A program made the position numbers and the translations under genes. This document shows, in pieces, positions 1-10,907 of a DNA stretch of 64,000 bases. How positions within the stretch are numbered: position 1 is the first letter of the stretch; the number at the start of each line of letters is the position of its first letter. Under the pieces are notes generated by a model. It was not told where the DNA came from, did not search any database, and saw nothing but the letters and a program-made list of their open reading frames with translations. Source of the stretch: Blepharisma stoltei (taxonomy: Eukaryota > Ciliophora > Heterotrichea > Heterotrichida > Blepharismidae); assembly GCA_914767885.1 (NCBI GenBank), contig CAJZBQ010000047.1, positions 124,001-188,000 on the forward strand, given 5' to 3'.

Positions 1-144
1 ATTTGCCTTCCAAAATTTGCGAATTAGGATTTTTTTAAATTTCGAAAAAAAATATTTTCTGTGAAATTTATATATAATTTTTTTTTTAAAACAAATTAAC
101 CACCATCCTAACGAATTTTTTTTTCACTCACTGAGGGGGGAGTA
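1..144. mobile_element. MITE-A copy, right part, cut by window edge
   Basis: This matches the right half of the family A consensus: an AT-rich interior, then a hairpin of the TCCGTGAGTGAAC-type motif (here diverged) and GGGGGGAG before TAAG. It interrupts the minus-strand HExxH reading frame, which ends against it. Confidence 0.8.
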
Positions 145-420
145 AGAAGCAACGTTTTTGTTGATTTTGGAGTTTTCTTTTCTGGATTATAAGATCCCTC
201 ATTATATTTTCTCATGGCATGGGCAGCTTCGTGAATAAATGTTATTTTTCTGGCACAAGATTTCAAATCATCACTCTGTGACAAGCTTGGATGTAGTAAA
301 ATAGTTCCACCAAACACTGTCATTCCACTAACTTCCCATTCTTATAAATAAATTCTTGCTTTTGTGGGGTATTTTTTTAAGAAAAAATAAATAGTAATTT
401 ATAACTTATACCCCGTTTTA
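145..420 (-). pseudogene. Fragment of a putative HExxH metallopeptidase-like gene
   Basis: The minus-strand frame encodes about 55 residues including the zinc-protease-like motif HEAAH, preceded by a hydrophobic GGTILL stretch. It runs directly into the MITE at the window edge. Just upstream, a second frame (QEFIYKNGKLVEW) fits better as the preceding peptide, so one base appears to be missing near 335. The gene probably continues to the left of the window. It may be the 3' part of the 1036-3402 gene, separated from it by two MITEs. The family is not recognised; metallopeptidase is inferred from the motif alone. Confidence 0.4.
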
Positions 421-592
421 GATCGGCCTTGAGCACCCCCTCCCATGCCACCCACCGTGCTTACGGTCCTAATTATTTTAACATGTTTAAGTATTAATTT
501 GACAAGTTAAAATATTTGAGGGGGACTTGCCAAATAATATTTTAACTTTAAAATTTTCAGGCCGTTAGGGGTGGGTGACATGGGTAGGGGTA
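409..592. mobile_element. MITE-F, short inverted-repeat element
   Basis: An element of about 184 bp with imperfect terminal inverted repeats beginning TACCCC and including CCCATG(C/T)CACCCACC on both ends. It abuts the MITE-A copy at 595, and the two probably form one compound insertion. Only this copy is seen. Confidence 0.6.
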
Positions 593-594
593 CT

Positions 595-967
595 TACTCC
601 CCCCGTCCGTGAGTGAAAAAAAACGTTAAAAATATTGCTAATTTTTGCCCAAAAACTCACCCTCCTGAGTGAAAAAAAATTTTTAATAGAAAAAGTTTTA
701 ATGGAAAAAATATTTTATATAGAAGTGATAATTAGTATAATGAAATTTAGAGCTAATTCTGTTTAATTTTAAACAAATTGCGTTTTAAAAACTTAAATTT
801 TATGAATTAAATTAATATTGCTTCAATTTTTGCGAATTAGGAGCTTTTTAATTTTTTTTTAAAAAAAATTTCTATAAAATTTTATATATAATTTGTTTTT
901 TAAAAAAAAAAATTAATCCCTTCCGCGAGTTAACAAAATTTTTTGTTCACTCACGGAGGGGGGGAGC
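595..967. mobile_element. MITE-A copy (complete)
   Basis: TA-flanked element starting CTCCCCCCGTCCGTGAGTG and ending in the family A hairpin plus GGGGGGGAG. The interior matches other copies, including the GATAATTAGTATAATGAAAT block. Confidence 0.85.
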
Positions 968-1035
968 TAGAGTTGCTATATCTGCTTATTATTGGATGAT
1001 TTCGAATAATCAATCTATTCATATAAAATTTACTA

Positions 1036-3402
1036 TTAACCAAAATATCCCATGGATAAGCAAAAACTGGGAGTAAGATTATCTGGGATGTTCGCAAAAT
1101 ATGTTGTTTCAACTAAGTTTCTAATGTTTTTATTCCAAATATTCTCATTTGAAAAGGCTCCTTTAATAGGCGTAGAAAATAAAATTGTTGTAAGTTCTTC
1201 TTTTTGAGTCTTATTCAATCTTTCTGGGCTTTTAAAATGCAATTTAATGGCTCTTTGTTTGCCTTCAGTAAAAAAATCTGCATTTTCTTTATTTAAAGTT
1301 CCGTTAAAAAGTCTTGTCAGATGAGATGCTAAATATTGCCTTAAAATAAAGTGTTCAGCATCATCGCTAAATACCATTTTGTGAAGGAATGAAATTAAAA
1401 ATTCTTCTAACTTGTTTGCTTGATCTACTTTGCTTGTAAAAAAAATATTCCAACACGAATTACAAACAATTTGCTGATCCCCTGTCAAAGCTCTTTCTAT
1501 CAGCGATGGTAAATTTTCTTCTTCGCTTTCTAAGGAAGTATTTTTCATAATAGAAGAATCTTTTGTCTGTTCTATAGTTTCAGGTTCAATGGTATTTATT
1601 ACTTTATCTTCTGACTCTTGCAGCTTCTTTTTTAATTTATTTGCATACTCTTTAAAAACTTCAGCCAAAGAGTTTTTGATTAAGCATATAAAATATTTAG
1701 CAATTGTTACTCTGTTTTTGCTGTCCTCATAACTAATTTTATTGAAATTAAAATCTTCAAGGTATGCACTGATATCTCTATAAAATAAAAACAATTTTTT
1801 GACTTTCTTTTTCCTTATTATAGAAATATATGTGCCTATAAAATCTTCAAATTCGTTAACAGCAAGATAATTAAATTGATCTTTGGTATTAATTTGTAAA
1901 TTCTTGATGCTCTTAGCCACTCCAATAGCATTATATAATAATCATCACTGATTGCGTAGATTTGCATCAATATCTTCTGATTCAATTCTTTCTTCCATAG
2001 GAGCAATCATTTTATTCCAACTAGGGAGAAGCTCTGTATTTAAATAAGTGTTAAAATCACTTTGAATAGTAGGCAAATATGAAAAAGTAGCTATGAAAAA
2101 ATCTGAAATTTCAATTTTTGTCCAATTATTTATCTCTTCAAACTGAGAAATAAATGACTGTAAATATTGCTGTATCTTTTTAATTTTTCATTCTTGTATT
2201 CTATTTCGATCTAAGTATAAGTTTAAAGCTTGCATTGGTACATGACTCTTAGCCCGCTCTAAACTCTTGTTTTTTACATTCGGAAGAGTTTCGAAAAAAG
2301 CGTCTAACAAGTTATATCAACGATCTGGACTTGTTAATTGCGCATTAATTATATTTTCAATAGGCAGTATAAAGTGATCTAAAACCTCTTCTGTCTTGAT
2401 GAATTCATCTAGTTTTATATCTTCAAAAAGTGCACTTGCTGATTTTTTAGCAATATTTGAAGTATAAATGAACAATACTTCTAAAATTTTAGTCATCATG
2501 TCAATGCTTCTTTTACTTTTAAGGCTGATATAATTGGATTTCAGATAATTATAAGATATTTTTAGGACTTCTTCTCCAGATGTAAAAAAATCTAATACAG
2601 TATCTCAGTTCCAATAAAAAAAGTCATGAGTTATTTTGCACAGTTTTTCGATAGTGCTTTGTTCAAATTTGATATGATTGGCTAAACTTAAAGCATTCGA
2701 AAATGCTTGCCATGAACAAATATTGTCAATCAGATTATTCAATATTTGCTCTCTCAGAAAATTGAACTCTATTTTAAAGAATTTTAAGGCCTCACAATTA
2801 AAGGAAAAAAACTCATCTACACACTCATTTCTATCGAAAGCAAATCTCATCAAAAATTCTGATGTTTTGATTAAATTTCATTCACCTAACTCTCTGATGA
2901 ACTTCAATTTATCTTCAGAATATTTTAAAACAAAAGAGAAATAAGTTGCAAAACTCACGATTTTTTCTTTTACTTTTAGGCTTTCACTTACAAATGAATC
3001 AGACCTTCTCATTCAGTCATAAATATCGTTTGATTCTAAAAGCCTAAAAACTTGATTCGCAAACCTTTCTTCGAGATTGTCGATTGGAGATTTTATAAGC
3101 AGAGACAAAATTGGCAGCTCATATTTGGAGCCTAGAAGTTCCTCCAAATGCACGAATTTTATCTTGTCGTCCCTATTGTAAGCTAAACAGTTTATCACTC
3201 TAAAATATTCTGAGATGCTAGTAGCATCATTATTTTCAATCATCAATCGAATATTTTCTTCTGAGTATTTTCCTAGCTTGAACTTTGGGATTTTTAAGTA
3301 AGCCAGGCTGTTTTTATTCGTATTTTTGTGCCAACTGCTGATTATTTCATGATTTTCGAGGAAAAAAATCTTTGCCGCTTCATTTGGATCTAATAGTGAC
3401 AT
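1036..3402 (-). CDS. Unrecognised 788-aa protein, several TGA=Trp codons
   Basis: Read with TGA as Trp, the minus strand is open from an ATG at 3402 to a TAA at 1036. With the standard code it would break into at least four pieces. The product is largely alpha-helical in character, Lys/Glu/Asn rich, without a signal peptide, obvious membrane segments or a domain I recognise. The 5' third is duplicated as a broken copy at 3440-4083. Near the end, skipping one T of a T5 run at about 1063 opens another frame (PWDILVNSKFYMNR...) up to the MITE at 967. The annotated stop may therefore result from a frameshift, and the true protein may run on into the HExxH fragment. Confidence 0.75.
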
Positions 3403-3439
3403 ATTGGAAATAATATTTATAAAAGATCTAAGACAATAG

Positions 3440-4083
3440 AATTTTTCTTAAGCATATTAAAGAATTTTACTGCTTCACAACTGAAGGAAAAAACTCATCT
3501 ACACATTCATTTTTATTAAGAGCAAAGTTTATCAAAAATTCTGATGTTTTGATCAAATTTCTTGGACTCAATTCTCTGATGAAGTTCAAACTTTTTGAGA
3601 ATATTTTAAAACAAAAGAGAAATAAGCTAGAAAACTAGCGATTTTTTCTTTTTCTTTTAGGCTTTCCCTTACATCTGAATCAGACCTTGTCATTCAGATA
3701 TAAATTTCGTTTGATTCTAAAAGTTACAAAGCTTGGGCAATAAATCTTTTTTCAAGATTTTCGATTGGAGATTTTATTAGCAGAGACAGAATTGACAGTT
3801 TATATTCTGAGTTTAGAAGTTCCTCCAAAGGCTCGAATTTTATTTTTTCTGCACTATCATAAGCTAAATAGTTTATCACTCTAAAAAATTCTGTAATGCT
3901 GCCAGCATCATTATTTTCAATCATCAATAGAATATTTTCTTCTGAGTATTTTTCTGGGCTGAGCATAGGAATGTTTGCAAATATCAGAGTTTCTTCCTTT
4001 ATTTCTTCGTGCCATTAACTGACTATTTTACAGTTTTTAAGTAAAAAATCTTTTACCGCGTCATGTGGGCCTAATAGTAACAT
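3440..4083 (-). pseudogene. Truncated tandem duplicate of the 788-aa gene
   Basis: The minus-strand translation resembles the start of the neighbouring gene: M-LL-P-A at the start, then KYSEENI-LMIENNDA and LLIKSPI-NLE. It carries a TAA soon after residue 20, another after the AQAL segment, and further stops in the remaining homologous part. DNA identity is evident over about 600 bp, then ends. It is a partial 5' duplication, not an IES-interrupted gene, because the stops are not flanked by repeats that would remove them. Confidence 0.75.
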
Positions 4084-4146
4084 ATTGTAAGTAATCTTTA
4101 TAAAAGATCTAAAATATTATATTTTCTTTACTAAAAATTATAATGA

Positions 4147-4869
4147 TTAATTATTAGAAATAATTTTTTCAATTATCTCGACGATTTCATCAAAAACTCC
4201 AATAAAAAATTGATCGCTATTCAGTGTATAAATCCCTTTGCATTTTTCTTTTAATTCCTTTAAGTACTCCTGTGCATCAGAAGGAGAACAGAACGTATCA
4301 GCATCTCCGTGAATAATGTAAATGTCTCCTTTAACTCTTTCACAGTAATATTTCATATCGAGGTTCCTAAATTCATCCATTTCTTCTCTCGAGCATATTC
4401 ACTCTCTCCCTAAACCACGATGAATCGCTTTACTGTTTTCCATCAATAATTCATTAACATCCTGCAAAAATACTGGAAGATCCATCATATTGTATCGTGG
4501 CGATATTGAAATAATTGTTTTTACATCTCCATATAAAGCCGAGTAAATAATCGAACTAATAGCTGGCTTGTACTGCCCAATAATTCCTTCAACTTTATAA
4601 TCTCTGGAAGTTAGAAATTTAACAGCGTCATCTATATCTGCTGAATCCCTTATAAATCCAGCATATGAATGCTCTCCTTGGCTATTTCCGCTCCCAGTAA
4701 TATCTATTTTGAAAGTATTTGCATCAAGATGCTCAAAAATAAATTCAGATAAGAAAAAAAGCTCGGAAGGCCACATTGGGCAGATGAGATAGATTTTTTT
4801 GACTTCTGGGTATTTTATTGACATATAGTAAGCCAGTTGCAGTCCATGCCGATTTGTAAAATATTCCAT
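4147..4869 (-). CDS. Alpha/beta-hydrolase-like protein A, probable pseudoenzyme
   Basis: A 240-aa member of a four-gene tandem family. The start (MEYFTNRHG) is set by alignment with its paralogs, although an ATG lies 20 codons upstream. The DxxGxGxSxG-like motif of serine hydrolases is present (DITGSGNSQG). The nucleophile elbow, GCS or GHS in paralogs, is GQYKP here, and the catalytic-His position (CDHFF in paralogs) is SDQFF. The acid loop (HGDADTF) remains. One internal TGA is read as Trp near 4397. Loss of both Ser and His suggests no hydrolase activity; substrate and role are unknown. Confidence 0.8.
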
Positions 4870-5375
4870 GAAACTATTATATTTAGTTTTATGATGGCTA
4901 ATAATTGATTTTACTTTATTATAAAACAATAGCTTTGAGATAATTATGATTTGGAAACTTTTTATAATTTAAATAATCAAGAGAAATATTAACCATATTT
5001 TTTATCATTAAATTGTAAAACTCTTTTTATATGAATTTGGTATAGGAACAATTAAGATAAAAATCTATATTAGATTTTATATATTTGCATCGCCCTTTAA
5101 ATCTTTAGTATTTAAGTCTCTAAGTGGTTTTTATAATTTTATATGCTATAATTTTTCTTAAATTATATCCTGATATCTTAATAGATTTATCAATAAATGA
5201 ACATTCAGGCTCTAATAAACATAATTATTAATTTAATAGATTAATCAACCCTAAATCAACTTGAAAATAGATTTATATAAACTTCTTTTAATTTTATATC
5301 AAAAGGTATAAAAATATGAAATTAGAATAAAAAATTATAGAAGAATATATATTAAATTAACAAAAAAAAATTTTT
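4870..5375. other. AT-rich spacer, no gene seen
   Basis: About 500 bp of A/T-rich DNA between two hydrolase paralogs. I see no long frame, RNA gene or repeat. Confidence 0.6.
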
Positions 5376-6152
5376 CTAGCTCAATAAATTAAAGAGATTA
5401 ATTTTTGAAAAATTTAAATAATAAATGTTTTTAATTTTCAGATATAATTTTTCAATTATCTCCATCACCTCATCGAAAACACCCATAAAAAAATGGTCAC
5501 AGTTTAGAGCATAACATCCTTTGCATTTTTCTTTTAATTCTCTTGCATAATCACTCGCATCTGAAACGGGAATGTACTCATCAAGCTCTCCATAAATTAT
5601 ATAAATATCCCCTTTAGCTCTTTCACAATAATCTTTCATATTTGTGTTTATTAGCTCATCCATCATTTCTTTATTAAATTTCCATTCTCTTCCAAAAGCC
5701 ATAAAAACAACCTCATTACCATTGCGAATTGACTCAAAATTCCTTTGTATAAATTCTGGAAAATCAATCAAATGATATTTTGGAGCCACTGCTATAATTG
5801 TTTTGACCTCACCATATAAGGCTGCATAGTGAATAGCGCTAGTTCCATATCTCGAGCATCCAATAATTCCTAATACTGTATATCCTCTTAAGACCAAAAA
5901 TTTAACTGCATCATCTATATCATCTGCATCTCTCCCATACCCAGCAAGGCCGTGCTCTCCTTGACTTTGTCCGTTCCCTGTTAAATCAAGCATAAAAACA
6001 TTTGCATTTATGTGTTCGCGTATAAAATCAGGTAGTAAAAATACTTCTGAAGGCTTCATAGAAGGGACAATATAAATGTTTTTGTCATCTGGATATTTTA
6101 CAGATATTTTGAAAGCCAATCGTAAGCCAGAGCGATTTATAAAATACTCCAT
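5376..6152 (-). CDS. Alpha/beta-hydrolase-like protein B, intact triad
   Basis: A 258-aa single-exon paralog of the array. It has the DLTGNGQSQGEH motif, a nucleophile elbow GCSRYG with Ser, an acid loop YGELDEY and a terminal CDHFF histidine, in the order expected for the alpha/beta-hydrolase fold (Hydrolase_4/lysophospholipase type). It has about 17 extra residues (NIYYLNFSK...) after the point where paralogs stop. No signal peptide is visible, so it is probably cytosolic. It is the copy most likely to be catalytically active; the substrate is unknown. Confidence 0.85.
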   Translation of the reverse strand: MEYFINRSGLRLAFKISVKYPDDKNIYIVPSMKPSEVFLLPDFIREHINANVFMLDLTGNGQSQGEHGLAGYGRDADDIDDAVKFLVLRGYTVLGIIGCSRYGTSAIHYAALYGEVKTIIAVAPKYHLIDFPEFIQRNFESIRNGNEVVFMAFGREWKFNKEMMDELINTNMKDYCERAKGDIYIIYGELDEYIPVSDASDYARELKEKCKGCYALNCDHFFMGVFDEVMEIIEKLYLKIKNIYYLNFSKINLFNLLS

Positions 6153-6949
6153 AATGCAAGCAATTAGATTTAATATAGTTATAGATTATATTTATTTATT
6201 TGATTTAAGAAAAAAGAAGTTCTGTTTATTTTCACGTCTATTAAGAAGAATAAATTATTTATCGCCATATTAAATAATAAAAGGAAATTCTCCTAAAAGA
6301 ATTATGTTAAATATTTAGATCATCCTGAACAGTTAGTTGCATGATTAATTAAAATAGTAATAAATTTAAAATATTTTATCAAGTAGGAAAATAATTAATC
6401 TGAATATTTTGATTGGTTTGTGTTTTATGTAATAATTAAAGGTTTAGCATGCAAAGTACATAAAAAGGTTTTAGGATAATTGAAGATCTAATATTACAAT
6501 TTGCTTGAGAATAAATGCTTGCATTTGAGAAATAAAAGGGCAATTGATAATTGTAAAAGATTGAAAATAAAAAATGATTAAAATTATATTGCAATCAATG
6601 ATGGAAGTGCAAATATTCAATAAAAATTTAATATCATGATAAAATCTAACGTTTTTAAAATTTTTTTCCATAAGCAAGTCAGAAATTTTATCGTGCTTAA
6701 TTAAACTATGCTTATTATCAAAGCAATTGTGATGACAGCCATGTTTATTATTAATTTTAGGAATTTCAGACTCTTTAAAGCAAATATATTATATAATAAA
6801 GGCGTTGATTTTAATCAAGGTGTTAGATACATAAAAGATAATGAAAACTCAATTAATATAATTCAAATTTTTGACATCGTCGCACTTTCAAGGATATTAG
6901 CAAATATTATAGTAAAAATGAATTAATGTAGTAAGAAGTTCTCATAAAA
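6153..6949. other. AT-rich spacer, no supported gene
   Basis: About 800 bp between paralogs B and C. Short frames exist on both strands but have low-complexity content and no homology to anything else in the window. No MITE motif is seen. Confidence 0.55.
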
Positions 6950-7672
6950 TTAATTGCCAGAAATTATTTTTTGGATTATCTCGACAACTTCATCAAAAAC
7001 TCCCACAAAATAATGATCGCAATTTAAGGTAAAATGGCCTTTACATTTTTCTTTCACCTCGTTTACAAATTCTAGCGAATCTGAATAAGGACATATCTCA
7101 TCAGAATCTCCGTGGATAATGTAAATATCTCCTTTAGCTCTTTCGCAGTAATATTTCATATCAATACTTCTCATTTCTTGGACCATTTCCATTGTGATTT
7201 TCCATGTTCTTCCATAAGCTTCGTGGATAATTCATCCAGACTCTTTGATTACATGCATCCTATCTTCCAAAAATTTGGGAAAAACATGCATATGAAATCT
7301 AGGAGCGATCGCTATAATATTTTTGACTTCACCATACAAAGCTGAGTAAAGAAATAAGCCAGTTGTATACTTTGAATAAGCTATAATTCCAGAGACTTCA
7401 TACCCTCTAGAATTCAAAAATTTTACAGCATCTTCTATATCATCTGCATCTCTTCTATAGCTGCCATGAGAATGCTCACCTTCGCTGTCTCCGTCCCCTG
7501 TAAAATCAAACTTAAAAGTGTTTGCTTCCAAAAACTCAAAAATAAACCCGCACAACCAAAAAAGCTGTGTGGGCCACATAAGACAAGTTATGTATATTTT
7601 TCTATCATTTGGGTTTTTTATTGAAAAGTTGTAAGCCAATCGCAGACCATTTCGGTTAGTAAAATAGTTCAT
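6950..7672 (-). CDS. Alpha/beta-hydrolase-like protein C
   Basis: A 240-aa paralog starting MNYFTNRNG. It has DFTGDGDSEGEH, a nucleophile region IIAYSKYTTG (Ser kept but the flanking Gly replaced by Ala), an acid loop HGDSDEI and CDHYF near the end. One in-frame TGA near 7230 is read as Trp in the stretch between the nucleophile and acid motifs. Tandem with B (left) and D (right), same strand. The altered elbow leaves activity uncertain. Confidence 0.8.
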
Positions 7673-7740
7673 ATTAGAATTTTTTATTATGAATTAAAAA
7701 ATTAATTTATGTATCAAAGAATTCCTGCATTAATTTTTAT

Positions 7741-8085
7741 TAACTCCCCCTCTGTGAATAAAATAATCTTGTTAACTTACGGAGGGGGGTTAATTTTTTT
7801 TTAAAAAAAAAATTTCGAAATTTAAAAAATTCCTTATTCGCAAAAATCGGAAAGCAAATATTAATTTAATTTGTAAAATTTATATTTTAAAACGCAATTT
7901 GTTTAAAATTAAACAGAATCAGCAAGAGATTTCATTATAATAATTATCACTTATATATCAAAATTTTTTTTCATAAATATTTTTTCTATTAAAAAATATT
8001 TTTGTTCGCTCACGGAGGTGGGGTTTTTGGGCAAAAAATAGAGACTTTCTTCTAATGATTTTGTTCACTCACGGAGGTGGGGGAG
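7741..8085. mobile_element. MITE-A copy, intergenic
   Basis: TA-flanked (TAACTCCCCC left, GGGGGAGTAAG right). The hairpin end is on the left, so it lies opposite to the copy at 595. It sits between hydrolase genes C and D. Confidence 0.85.
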
Positions 8086-8279
8086 TAAGTAAAATAAATG
8101 TTAAATGAAAAAATAAATAACTTGGAAATAGTTACCATTTTTTTATTTTGGAATTCACTTATTTGAGTATTAACTATGCAGAATTAAAATAATTAACCAA
8201 GGTTTATGCAGACGCCAGAGATATTTATAATCAATAAAGCCAGTTTTATTTCCACAAAATTATTATTCAAAAATAATGA

Positions 8280-10907
8280 TTAAGTTTCATAAATAATTTT
8301 ATTGATTATCTCGAGACATTTATATAATAATAATAATAATAATAATTTAACGGTTATCGCCCTCTAGAGGACCAATATTTTCCAAATTCTTCTTCTTTTT
8401 TCTTCCCCTTCAACTCCAATTATTTCCATCTAAAAAATTCTGTCCATACCTCACATTTTCGGCTTTTTTCTTCAAATTCAATTCTACTTCATTTAAGACT
8501 TGATATCTTCGTCCTAAACTCCTTTCATAATTTTCTACCCCAATATTATGTATATCCAAAATCTTGTTGCATTCATATCTCTTTTTTCTTCAATTTTTCT
8601 TTCTCCATGACTTGCATGCAAATTCCATTTTATTTCATCCCTTCCCTTTTCGCGGGCAAATTTTTTTGCTTGTAATCGACTCAACGCCTAAATTCCAACA
8701 CTTAGCATTTTCTAGGGAATCACCTCCTTCAGAATCCTTACTCTCTGGTGTACCTTGGCCTTCAGCTTTATCTCCAGCATTCCCAACCTCAGTGTTGTCC
8801 TTGATTCCACTTTCATCACTTGAGGTTTGAACTATTTCCACAGGCCGAGTGCCTGTTGTTGCATAAAGCGGCGTAGTTGTCTCACTATCAAGCACTTCTT
8901 CAGTTTGGTTCCAAGCCCAGGATACAAATCTTCCTCATATTTCATCTTCATCTTCTTCATCATAATCATCATGGTCATCGTAGTTGCTTCAGTAATCCTC
9001 CTCAGATTCATAGTCAGAAAAGAACTCTTCTGGTGGCATCAAGTATTCTTCTGCATTGAGAGCAATATCTGTACCATTTAGCCATTCTTCCTCGTTCTCT
9101 GACATGCCGCCAAACTCCATGACTTTCCAATGCTGCTTCATCATCCTTGATACCTGGCTAGAAGGCAGTAATTCCCTTCCCTTCATGTACAGCTTTAATT
9201 CTTCTTCTAAAATCAAGCGTCGCGCACTCATTGAACACTTTAAACATGCCATTTAAAACCTTAATTTAATAATGAGACATTTATATAAAAATGGCTTGTT
9301 GAGCCAATTCTCTCTTAAATCCTGTTTATCTTAATTAATTATTGTGAGAGAGGCTATCCGGTGATACATCATAGGCTTTTCTCCACTCTTGCTTTGTTGG
9401 CTGCTTGCCATCTGCTATATCCTACTCTTTCCTCAGGAGGTAGGCTCGAATACTAATTCTGAACTTATTAGGACGCTTTGCTGTGCGATGTATCAAGCAT
9501 GGGCTGTCCTTCCAGAAATTTGAAAATAGAATTTCTGGTCAGGTTGTTGAATAAGATCCGCCTCAAGCTCAAGGATTCCACACCTGACATCACGCTAGGG
9601 AGCTGTCTGATGGCTCTAAGGATTCTGCTTGCTTTCCTTTTGAACTTCGACTGGTCATCTTTATCAGTGATGAAACCTTGGCTGGATTTACCCCAGCATT
9701 GTACTCTAAAACTAGATGCATATTACCGAACGCTGCTCTTCCTGATGTTAGAGGACAGGCTGGTTCGCCAAGCCATATTATGTATATCCTTTTAATTTCT
9801 GCAGCTGATATTCCACAAGGTTTGCCTAAACAAGTTGAGCAACAACGCAAAGATGATCGGTCAAAGTTCAATCTTGTGGCAGTTTTTTCCTCATAGAAAA
9901 ATGCAGCCAGAGTTGGGAGGAAATACAGAGATGTCAGTGACTATTTTTCTAGCCGATCAGGCAGCATGAACACCCTGTGCTTCGATTTTCCATTTTTGTA
10001 TAAGTAAACTTAAAAGACTATCTCGATTACTTCATCGAAAACTCCAATAAAAAAATGATCGCAATTTAACGTAAAATGTCCTTTGCATTTTTCTTTCAGC
10101 TCACTAACATACTCTAAAGAATCTCAATAAGGATTTATTTCGTCAGCATCCCCATGAAGGATATAAATATCTCCTTTTGCTCTTTTACAATAATATGGCA
10201 TATCTGTGTTTATTAATTCTTGTATCATATCCCATGTGCATTTCCACCCCCTTCCAAAGGCAGAGTGAACAATTTCTTTATTTTGGTGAATTATTTCTAA
10301 GTCATCTTGTAAAAATTTCGGTAGAGGATTCATATGAAATCTTGGAGCTAAGGCGATAATTTTGTTAACTTGGCCATATAAAGCAGAGTAAACAATGACG
10401 TTGATAGCGTTTCTTGAGTGCCCAATAATTGCTTCTACTTTATATCCTAGAGAAGATAAATATTTTATAGCGTCATCTATATCGCCGGCGTCTCTTTCAA
10501 AGCCAGCATAAGTATGCTCACCTTGGCTGTTCCCATTGCCTGTAAAATTAAATCCAAAAGTGTTGCAATTCAAGTTTTCGAATAAAAATTCACTAACTTC
10601 TCGAACAAAAATATTTTCAAAAAAAATTATTATATTAAATTCGAAATAATTTTAATGCAAAATATTGATTTAATTGAAAAGTAAACAGAATATTTTATAA
10701 AAAAATTATTTTGGTATTTAGTTAATAATCAAATCTCTAATTAAAAATTTTTTTCAAATTTTGTTTGCTCACGGAAAGGAGGGGAGTGAGAATAAAAATT
10801 TCTGTTAATGATAATTGGCAAACTATAGAAATTTTTTTATCGTCTTGATTTTTAATTGAAAAGCGGCAGGCTAGTTCTAGGCCATTTCGGTTTGTAAAGT
10901 AATCCAT
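8280..10907 (-). CDS. Alpha/beta-hydrolase-like protein D, split by two insertions
   Basis: Exon pieces are 10907-10789, 10593-10019 and 8306-8280. The start MDYFTNRNG matches its paralogs. The first break is a degenerate MITE-A (10594-10788), after which the frame resumes with SEFLFENLN, matching the paralogous SEFIFEHLD. Ser (GHSRNA), acid (HGDADEI) and His (CDHFF) are all present. After VIEI the frame meets a 1.7 kb insertion. Collapsing the flanking TATCTCGA repeat gives ...EIINKIIYET and a stop, the paralogs' C-terminus (EIIQKIIS). Probably an active enzyme once the insertions are removed. Confidence 0.75.
8328..9273 (-). mobile_element. ORF-bearing retroposon with (TTA)n tail
   Basis: A 946-bp body is flanked by a perfect 15-bp direct repeat, GAGACATTTATATAA, at 8313-8327 and 9274-9288. 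On the minus strand it has about 20 nt of leader, one 301-codon ORF whose stop is followed at once by a (TTA)n tract, then the target duplication. Tail plus long target duplication suggest target-primed retroposition. No reverse transcriptase is present. Confidence 0.65.
8347..9252 (-). CDS. 301-aa acidic protein encoded within the retroposon
   Basis: Open from ATG 9252 to TAA 8347 when TGA is Trp; four or more TGA codons lie inside. The N-terminus has CLKC. The middle is very acidic (SDYESEEDYW, DDYDEEDEDEIW), followed by a Ser/Thr/Glu-rich region. The C-terminus is basic (SWRKKN, GRKKKKN). The coding DNA is less AT-rich than neighbouring genes. The ORF fills almost the whole element, so it may be an ORF1-like product or a retroposed host mRNA. 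No domain is recognised. It lies inside a segment that must leave before the host gene works, so somatic expression is doubtful. Confidence 0.6.
9289..10018. mobile_element. SINE-like element X, GC-richer
   Basis: About 730 bp of moderate-GC DNA between the retroposon's target duplication and the outer TATCTCGA repeat. Both ends carry TATA(T/C)AAAAATGG in inverted orientation. It shares GAATTTCTGGTC and nearby words with the GC-richer region at 31.9-32.3 kb. Short frames on both strands look accidental. Confidence 0.5.
10594..10788. mobile_element. Degenerate MITE-A inside hydrolase D
   Basis: One end retains CACTCCCCTCCTTTCCGTGAG (minus strand); the other is reduced to GTTCGAGAAG before TTAG. 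Removing it rejoins the hydrolase frame (FIL/SEF). Exact boundaries are uncertain by a few bases because no clean TA repeat remains. Confidence 0.6.

Larger units (their letters stand above)
8307..10018. mobile_element. Nested compound insertion in hydrolase D (1712 bp)
   Basis: Bounded by an 8-bp direct repeat TATCTCGA (8307-8314 and 10019-10026). It consists of an outer SINE-like element X into which a 946-bp ORF-bearing retroposon has inserted, duplicating 15 bp. Collapse of the 8-bp repeat joins the hydrolase frame exactly. Confidence 0.75.

Noticed and set aside
1036-3402. Chain of short ORFs suggesting a pseudogene under the standard code
   Set aside because: All pieces are in one frame separated only by TGA, which is Trp here.
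6708-6926. 72-codon plus-strand frame between hydrolase genes
   Set aside because: AT-driven composition, no homolog and no repeat of it elsewhere; treated as chance.
8328-8347. Simple ATT microsatellite
   Set aside because: Better explained as the tail of the ORF-bearing retroposon, because it lies between the stop codon and a target duplication.
9478-9896. Overlapping ORFs on both strands of about 100 codons
   Set aside because: They sit in SINE-like element X; high-GC DNA with few stops explains them.
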